Part shown: piece after piece, positions 12,742-17,757 of the stretch
Layout: the number at the start of each line of letters is the position of its first letter
Numbering within the stretch: position 1 is the stretch's first letter
Origin: JADKIH01 sp031367345
GTDB lineage: Bacteria > Bacteroidota > Bacteroidia > AKYH767-A > 2013-40CM-41-45
Assembly: GCA_031367345.1 (NCBI GenBank)
Contig: JANLPR010000062.1
Span: 1 to 17,757, forward strand
Direction: 5' to 3'
DNA: 17,757 nt
Program-made: the position numbers and the translations under genes
The notes under the pieces: model-generated
Told to the model about the DNA's origin: nothing
What the model saw: only the letters and a program-made list of their open reading frames with translations
Databases searched by the model: none

Positions 12742-14529
12742 ATGAAAGCTTTAAAGCATATAAATAAGTATTTTCTGAAATATAAATGGCATCTCGTACT
12801 AGGGGCCATCTTCGTTATAGCTCAAAATTTTGGCGCAATTTATCCGGCTCAGGTAGTCCGAAAATCGCTCGATGCCGTGGTAGAAACAATGAAAACTTCA
12901 CCCTCTTCGCACTCGCCCGAAGTTATTGCAGCGATTAAACACCAAGTTACACTATTCCTCTTCCTAATCATCGCCGTAGCTTTACTTCGTGGGCTATTAA
13001 TGTTTCTCATGCGACAAACAATTATTGTTATGTCGAGAAGAATAGAGTTCGATCTAAAAAATGAAATCTACAACCAATATCAGAAACTGAGTCTCGCATT
13101 TTACCGCAGAAACAATACCGGCGATCTGATGAATCGAATTAGTGAAGATGTAAGTCGTGTGAGAATGTACATAGGTCCAGCCATTATGTACACGATCAAC
13201 TTAATTGTGCTCTTTGTATTGATAACAATTAGTATGCTCTATGTAAATGTAAAATTAACAATTTACGTTTTATTACCTCTCCCCTTTTTATCAATCTCCA
13301 TTTACTATGTAAGTGATTTGATGAATAGAAAAAGCGAAGAAGTACAATCACAACAAAGCCGACTAAGTACTTTTGTTCAAGAAGCATTTAGCGGAATCAG
13401 AATACTAAAATCGTTTGTGAAAGAAGAGTCTGCTACAAACGAATTTGCTAAAGAGAGCGAAGTGTATTTGCAAAAAAATATGAGTCTCGTTCGCATTAAC
13501 TCACTTTTTTTTCCATTGATGTTATTATTAGTTGGACTAAGTACTCTTCTTACTGTTTACATAGGCGGAAAAGAAGTTATTGCCGGAAGAGCCACTACCG
13601 GAAATATTGCTGAGTTTATCATCTACGTAAATATGCTTACATGGCCTGTTGCCTCATTAGGATGGGTAACTTCCATTATTCAACGCGCAGCAGCTTCACA
13701 AGAACGAATAAACGAATTCTTGCATCTAGAGCCTGAGGTGTTATCCGAAACAAAAGAGAGTCAAGAACTGCATGGCAAAATACAATTTGATCGCGTTAGT
13801 TTTGTTTACCCCGACTCTGGAATAAAAGCATTGGAAAATATCTCCTTCTCTGTAGCTCCCGGAAAATCGTTGGCCATTCTTGGAAAAACAGGATCCGGAA
13901 AATCTACAATCGCTAATTTATTGGTGAGAATGTACGATGCTACACAAGGGGAAATATTTTTCGATCAAACGAATATTGAACGGGTATCACTTTCTTCGCT
14001 TAGAAAACAAATAGGCTACGTTCCTCAAGAGGTATTTCTATTCAGCGATACAATTGCAAATAATATCGCTTTCGGAATAGATTTTGAAATGCCGGAATCG
14101 GAATTGAACGAAATGGTTTTTACCGCAGCTAAACAATCTGCGATATATGATAACATCAATGAATTCCCCAATAAATTTCAAACGAAAATTGGTGAAAGAG
14201 GAATAACACTTTCAGGAGGACAAAAACAACGGGTATCAATTGCTAGAGCGATTATTAAGAAACCTAAAATTCTTATTTTCGACGACTGCTTGAGTGCTGT
14301 GGATACCAATACAGAAAGAGTAATTCTTGATCATTTACAGAATGTAATGAAAGATAAAACATCAATCATTATTTCTCATCGTATTTCAAGTGTAAAACAT
14401 GCCGACGAAATTATTTTTCTTGACAGAGGAAAAATTATTGAACGAGGAAACCATCAGACACTTATTGAAACCGGTGGTGCGTATGCTACCCTATTCAACA
14501 AACAGATGCTAGAAGAACAAATAAATTAA
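12742..14529 (+). CDS. ABC exporter, fused permease/ATPase (MsbA-like half-transporter)
   Basis: A 595-residue type IV ABC exporter: six membrane segments in the N-terminal 320 residues, then one nucleotide-binding domain. Motifs are GKTGSGKS (Walker A, 381-388), a Q-loop in YVPQEVFLFS, LSGGQKQR (signature, 490-497), ILIFDD (Walker B, 510-515) and the H-loop ISHR with H546. The catalytic carboxylate after Walker B is Asp515 instead of the usual Glu. That substitution is known from the degenerate subunit of heterodimeric exporters, though many Bacteroidota MsbA-like proteins also carry it. The substrate is unknown; lipid-linked or drug substrates are typical. I start at MKALKHINKYFLKYKW (12742); upstream in-frame ATGs from 12670 would overlap the divergent promoter. 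It converges on dnaB, 12 bases between stops. Confidence 0.93.
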   Translation: MKALKHINKYFLKYKWHLVLGAIFVIAQNFGAIYPAQVVRKSLDAVVETMKTSPSSHSPEVIAAIKHQVTLFLFLIIAVALLRGLLMFLMRQTIIVMSRRIEFDLKNEIYNQYQKLSLAFYRRNNTGDLMNRISEDVSRVRMYIGPAIMYTINLIVLFVLITISMLYVNVKLTIYVLLPLPFLSISIYYVSDLMNRKSEEVQSQQSRLSTFVQEAFSGIRILKSFVKEESATNEFAKESEVYLQKNMSLVRINSLFFPLMLLLVGLSTLLTVYIGGKEVIAGRATTGNIAEFIIYVNMLTWPVASLGWVTSIIQRAAASQERINEFLHLEPEVLSETKESQELHGKIQFDRVSFVYPDSGIKALENISFSVAPGKSLAILGKTGSGKSTIANLLVRMYDATQGEIFFDQTNIERVSLSSLRKQIGYVPQEVFLFSDTIANNIAFGIDFEMPESELNEMVFTAAKQSAIYDNINEFPNKFQTKIGERGITLSGGQKQRVSIARAIIKKPKILIFDDCLSAVDTNTERVILDHLQNVMKDKTSIIISHRISSVKHADEIIFLDRGKIIERGNHQTLIETGGAYATLFNKQMLEEQIN

Positions 14530-14541
14530 ACGAGAAATAAA

Positions 14542-16083
14542 TTAAAAAGGAGCCTCGTCTTTCATATCGTTCATCCGAGAACCAACAATTAATCGGTTGT
14601 TAGGATACTCGGCGATACTTCCGGATGAAGACCCGTCAAAATCTCCTTCACTTCCAGTGAGGTCGGTGAACTTGGCGAGATGACCAATGAATTTTAATTT
14701 AATGGTATCCAAAGCACCATTTCTATGCTTGGCAATAATAATTTCTGCTACTCCTTTTGTCGGGTTATTGTCTTCATCAAAATCCAAATTGTAATATTCC
14801 GGACGATAAATAAAAGTAACCATATCAGCATCCTGCTCTATGGCTCCCGATTCACGGAGATCACTTAATAACGGACGTTTTGAACCACCACGCGACTCTA
14901 CAGCTCTACTTAACTGCGACAAGGCTATAACAGGAACATTTAATTCTTTTGCCAATGCTTTCAACGATCGAGAAATTGTACTGATCTCTTGCTCTCTATT
15001 TCCGCCTCGTCCATCTGTATCGGCTCTCATCAGTTGTAAATAATCGATGATGATCAAATCGATATCGTACATCGATTTCAATCGACGACATTTAGAGCGA
15101 AGATCAAAAACAGATAGTGAAGGTGTATCGTCAATATAAATTGGTGCCAATGATAAATCGCCTGTCATTGAACTTAACTTCTGCCACTCTACTGTATCGA
15201 GCGACCCTTTCCGTAATTTGTCGGATGGAATTCCGGTTTCAGAAGAAATCATTCGTTGTACTAACTGCACCGACGACATTTCTAACGAGAAAATTGCAAT
15301 AGGTTTTTTTCCTTTGATCGCCGCATTCAAAGCCAATGATAGCACGAATGCAGTTTTACCCATACCCGGACGAGCAGCTACAATAATAAGATCCGATTGT
15401 TGCCATCCCGATGTAATTCGATCTAAATCGGTAAAGCCACTCGGAACCCCTGTAATACCTGTACTTAATTTGGCAGCTTCTTCAATTTTTTTGTATGCAT
15501 CAGAAACCATCGTACTCATCTCAACATAGTTTCTGCGAATATTTCCTTGCGCTACTTCGTACAAACTTTTTTCTGCCTGATCTAAGAGTGAAAAAACATC
15601 GGTTGTATCTTCATAAGCATCTTTGATCGTTTCTGACGAAATGCGTATTAGCTCTCGTTGAATATGTTTTTGAAGTACAATACGTGAGTGAAATTCTATA
15701 TTGGCAGCAGATGCAACACGATTTGTTAACTGAGTGATTGCAAATGGACCTCCTACTATATCTAACTCACCACTTTGTTTTAACTCATTTGTCACAGTTA
15801 AAATATCTATCGGCTCCGACTTTTCGAACAATCGTCTGATGGCTTGAAAAATAATTCGGTGTGTATCTTTATAAAAAGAATCGGGATGCAAGATGTCGAT
15901 CACTTTTGTTAATGCATCTTTCTCCAGCATTAACGCACCAAGACATGCTTCTTCCAAATCAATTGCTTGTGGCGGCAATTTACCTGCATTCTGGGCCTGA
16001 AAAGTATCGAGCGTCGACTTATTAGTCGATATTCTTTTTTTCGTTAACGAATTATTGTAATTTGATTGGCCTTGTTCTGACAT
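14542..16083 (-). CDS. dnaB: Replicative DNA helicase DnaB
   Basis: A 513-residue hexameric helicase that unwinds DNA at the replication fork and recruits primase. The N-terminal helical domain (about 36-140) starts PPQAIDLEEACLGALMLEKD, then a linker (about 160-200) and the RecA-like ATPase. Visible motifs are ARPGMGKT (Walker A, 237-244), FSLEMS (265-270), LIIIDYLQLMR (Walker B region, 343-353), IALSQLSR (386-393) and the DNA-binding/arginine-finger region SDLRESGAIEQDADMV (407-422). There is no intein. The last residues after an acidic, serine-rich tail are MKDEAPF, which looks like the C-terminal tip of SSB (DDxPF). The ATG at 16083 shares an intergenic gap with the divergent lipoprotein gene. 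Confidence 0.96.
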   Translation of the reverse strand: MSEQGQSNYNNSLTKKRISTNKSTLDTFQAQNAGKLPPQAIDLEEACLGALMLEKDALTKVIDILHPDSFYKDTHRIIFQAIRRLFEKSEPIDILTVTNELKQSGELDIVGGPFAITQLTNRVASAANIEFHSRIVLQKHIQRELIRISSETIKDAYEDTTDVFSLLDQAEKSLYEVAQGNIRRNYVEMSTMVSDAYKKIEEAAKLSTGITGVPSGFTDLDRITSGWQQSDLIIVAARPGMGKTAFVLSLALNAAIKGKKPIAIFSLEMSSVQLVQRMISSETGIPSDKLRKGSLDTVEWQKLSSMTGDLSLAPIYIDDTPSLSVFDLRSKCRRLKSMYDIDLIIIDYLQLMRADTDGRGGNREQEISTISRSLKALAKELNVPVIALSQLSRAVESRGGSKRPLLSDLRESGAIEQDADMVTFIYRPEYYNLDFDEDNNPTKGVAEIIIAKHRNGALDTIKLKFIGHLAKFTDLTGSEGDFDGSSSGSIAEYPNNRLIVGSRMNDMKDEAPF

Positions 16084-16140
16084 AATCGGTAGGTATGCGG
16101 TATTGGTGAATTTGATCTAAAAAAATTGGAGAAAGGGATG

Positions 16141-16148
16141 CGAAGCTA
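16141..16148 (-). promoter_or_regulatory. Possible -7 element of the dnaB promoter
   Basis: On the minus strand the site reads TAGCTTCG, one mismatch from TAnnTTTG. It lies 57 bases upstream of the dnaB ATG. No TTTG is found at the right distance, so this is a weak call. Confidence 0.28.
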
Positions 16149-16190
16149 CTTAAAAGTGACGGCCGAGCCGGACTTTGTTAATAACTTTAA

Positions 16191-16198
16191 TACCTTTG
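16191..16198 (+). promoter_or_regulatory. -7 element of the lipoprotein promoter
   Basis: TACCTTTG matches TAnnTTTG exactly, 16 bases before the ATG at 16215, leaving a very short leader. The 19-base upstream position holds CCGG. A TTTG is present at 16174-16177, but the spacer is only 13, so the -33 element is missing or non-standard. Confidence 0.5.
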
Positions 16199-16214
16199 AA
16201 AAAAGCAGATTTAA

Positions 16215-17534
16215 ATGTACAAAATCTCTCTGAAAAAAGTAGTTTTTCTTTTCAATATTCTTAAAAAAAATAGTGCCTCTTTTATGCTATTTTTCATTGC
16301 TGTCTTTTTATTAGCGTCGTGTAAAAAAGAAATTCACCCGCTCGTAAAAACAGTGTTTTTAACTCCTGCTGCAAACTTAATTGCGAATTTCTCTGACACC
16401 ATTTATGTAAGTGGATCAATAAGCTCTGATTACGCTATTCAAAAAGCTGTAATACAACTAACTGACAACAATTTTACGCCTATTTCTCCCGCAATTGAAC
16501 TAACACTTCAATCCACTGACCCACATTCTTTCGAAACAGATTATGTACTTGAAAATGATTACGCAAACACCGGGAATTATTTATTAAATATAACTGTCTT
16601 GTCTGAAAATGAAGTGTCCAACTTTTATCGGCTTATTTTCATTAACGAAATTCCGAGGACAACTAAAAAAATCTTGCTGGTAACCGGACAAATCACTAAT
16701 CCTCAACTCAGTGAATTGAATAATTTAACACCAACTTTTATCAGTTCGTTCAGTCAGACTTTTCTAGATCTTAAAATTGATAGCCGCTATAAACTGATTT
16801 ATATGTGTGGAAAAGAAAAGATTGAGGCAATTAGTTCAAGTAACTATGTTGACCAATTTGCTCTTTCTCCATTGGCAATTAATTCCGATTCTTTTACATC
16901 AGTCAATCAGTATAAAAATCTGATTCGGCTCTGTAGAAACGACGGAAATATTCTTTCATACAATCAATTAGGTCGCCTCGATAATCAAACCGGTGAAAAT
17001 TTATTTTTTCGACCCATCTTTTCGTATGTAAACGGAAACTACTTGTATGCCTACATTTTAAAAAATGGCAGTTCCAAAATTGCCGTCTTCTTTTATCCGA
17101 GCGGTGTTGCGCGACAAGAATTATTGATCGATTTTGAACCACTCGCTTTTAAAGCAATCAGTGAAACAGAAGTCCTCATTTTTGGAAATAAAAATGGCCA
17201 CGTTTTGGTTTATAAGTATTTGACACTTGGAAATACCGTTCAGCTTTTGAAAGATATTCCTTCAACAAAATTGAATAATGCTTACTCAATCAACACAAGC
17301 ACTACTTTATTGCTTACCTCAAATGGAATTTATAAGTATGACATCCCAACAAATTCAGTAATATTAGTCAACTCAACAGACTTTTCAGGTGCTAGCTTTG
17401 ATGAAGTAAACGATATACTCTATTGTTTTTCAGGAACTAATATTCAACTATTACAAGGCACTTCCTTTGCAATTTTAAATAACATAACGGCTGCAGATAC
17501 GGTGAGAAGTATTGGTGTGCTTTATTCTAAATAA
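16215..17534 (+). CDS. Uncharacterised lipoprotein with Ig-like N-terminal and beta-rich C-terminal region
   Basis: A 439-residue protein I do not recognise by name. A lipobox FLLASC puts the lipidated cysteine at residue 36, followed by KKE, so it is an envelope lipoprotein. Residues about 45-150 look like an Ig/PKD-type beta domain, with TVFLTPAANLIANFSDTIYV at 46-65 and AIQKAVIQLTDN; this is my reading, not a profile hit. Residues about 155-439 show repeated short beta-strands joined by turns, such as SRYKLIYMCGKEKIEAISSS, ISETEVLIFGNKNGHVLVYK and DEVNDILYCFSGTNIQLLQG, which would suit a beta-propeller. The start at 16215 sits just after a -7 element. A later Met (residue 24) directly precedes the hydrophobic core and is an alternative. 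It is followed by palindromic repeats. Confidence 0.8.
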   Translation: MYKISLKKVVFLFNILKKNSASFMLFFIAVFLLASCKKEIHPLVKTVFLTPAANLIANFSDTIYVSGSISSDYAIQKAVIQLTDNNFTPISPAIELTLQSTDPHSFETDYVLENDYANTGNYLLNITVLSENEVSNFYRLIFINEIPRTTKKILLVTGQITNPQLSELNNLTPTFISSFSQTFLDLKIDSRYKLIYMCGKEKIEAISSSNYVDQFALSPLAINSDSFTSVNQYKNLIRLCRNDGNILSYNQLGRLDNQTGENLFFRPIFSYVNGNYLYAYILKNGSSKIAVFFYPSGVARQELLIDFEPLAFKAISETEVLIFGNKNGHVLVYKYLTLGNTVQLLKDIPSTKLNNAYSINTSTTLLLTSNGIYKYDIPTNSVILVNSTDFSGASFDEVNDILYCFSGTNIQLLQGTSFAILNNITAADTVRSIGVLYSK

Positions 17535-17551
17535 AGGCTGTATTTTCTGCT

Positions 17552-17630
17552 AGCGACGGATTAGTCACTCCCACAGCTTCGACGTTCCGATAGTTATCGG
17601 AATCGATAGCTATTGGAATCGCCCGTTGCT
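17552..17630. repeat. Palindromic REP-like repeat, copy 1 (with internal 16-bp duplication)
   Basis: The element runs from AGCGACGG (17552-17559) to CCGTTGCT (17623-17630), which are inverted copies with one mismatch. Its core TTCCGATAGTTATCGGAA (17585-17602) is a near-perfect palindrome. A 16-base block starting GATAGTTATCGG (17589-17604) is duplicated in tandem with two differences at 17605-17620, which copy 2 lacks. It begins 18 bases after the lipoprotein stop and may fold as a hairpin in the transcript. Confidence 0.65.
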
Positions 17631-17678
17631 TTAAAAGTTACGCCAGATTCAATCTTTAACAAAATCTGTAAATCCCAT

Positions 17679-17740
17679 AGCGACGAATTTATCCTCTCAC
17701 CGCTTCGACATTCCGATAGCTATCGGAATCGTCCGTTGCA
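17679..17740. repeat. Palindromic REP-like repeat, copy 2
   Basis: This copy lies 127 bases after copy 1, in the same direction, and shares AGCGACG, CGCTTCGAC-type and CCGTTGC blocks with it. Its core, 17710-17729, is a perfect 20-base palindrome centred on GATAGCTATC. The flanks again form an imperfect inverted repeat. The stretch between the copies (17631-17678) shows no gene. Confidence 0.65.
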
Positions 17741-17757
17741 CTCAAAGCAAAGCCTCG

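Noticed and set aside
15218..15529. 103-codon plus-strand frame inside dnaB
   Set aside because: It lies opposite the conserved ATPase core of DnaB and has no recognisable product.

Overview
The window looks like chromosomal DNA from a member of the Bacteroidota, probably near Chitinophagales or Sphingobacteriales. The evidence is the gene content: a carboxypeptidase-regulatory/DUF5686 outer-envelope protein, a DUF4199 protein, a very long NusB, a DUF1573 lipoprotein and a Leu-dehydrogenase. The promoters agree: several match the Bacteroidota sigma pattern TTTG-N19-TAnnTTTG. The DNA is AT-rich and gene-dense, and no rRNA, tRNA, CRISPR array or intact mobile element was seen. Organism placement is inferred from family knowledge, not from a database search.

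Left part (1-3,855, minus strand). An envelope-type operon starts at a consensus promoter (3765-3795). It reads DUF4199 membrane protein, GT2 polyprenyl-phosphate-type glycosyltransferase (GTG start), GT4 glycosyltransferase (TTG start), then a CarboxypepD_reg/DUF5686 protein. The last gene stops after about 338 residues, where the family normally runs to about 800. The 112 bases beyond its stop resemble degenerate repeat or decayed DNA.

Middle (3,900-7,014). A small SRP RNA (ffs) lies under its own promoter and ends in a T-tract. It is followed by a transaldolase of the small TalC/FSA fold and a YciO-type Sua5/YrdC protein, both on the plus strand. Facing them is a bifunctional NAD(P)HX epimerase/dehydratase on the minus strand.

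Centre right (7,108-12,651, minus strand). A tightly packed cluster reads nusB, DUF1573 lipoprotein, yajC, ybbR-like, coaE, metallo-beta-lactamase exonuclease. Upstream is a leucine/valine-type dehydrogenase with its own perfect promoter. The cluster mixes RNA synthesis, protein export, cyclic-dinucleotide or envelope biology and CoA synthesis, an order often kept in Bacteroidota.

Right part (12,742-17,757). An MsbA-like ABC exporter with an Asp in place of the Walker B catalytic Glu runs on the plus strand and converges on dnaB (minus strand), the replicative helicase. Divergent from dnaB is an unrecognised lipoprotein with a probable beta-rich C-terminal region. The right edge holds two copies of a palindromic REP-like repeat.

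I found no convincing undescribed multi-gene system. The best items for a second look are the disrupted DUF5686 gene and its junction, the palindromic repeat pair at the right edge, the inverted repeat just upstream of the transaldolase -7 element, the uncharacterised lipoprotein, and the SSB-tail-like C-terminus of DnaB.
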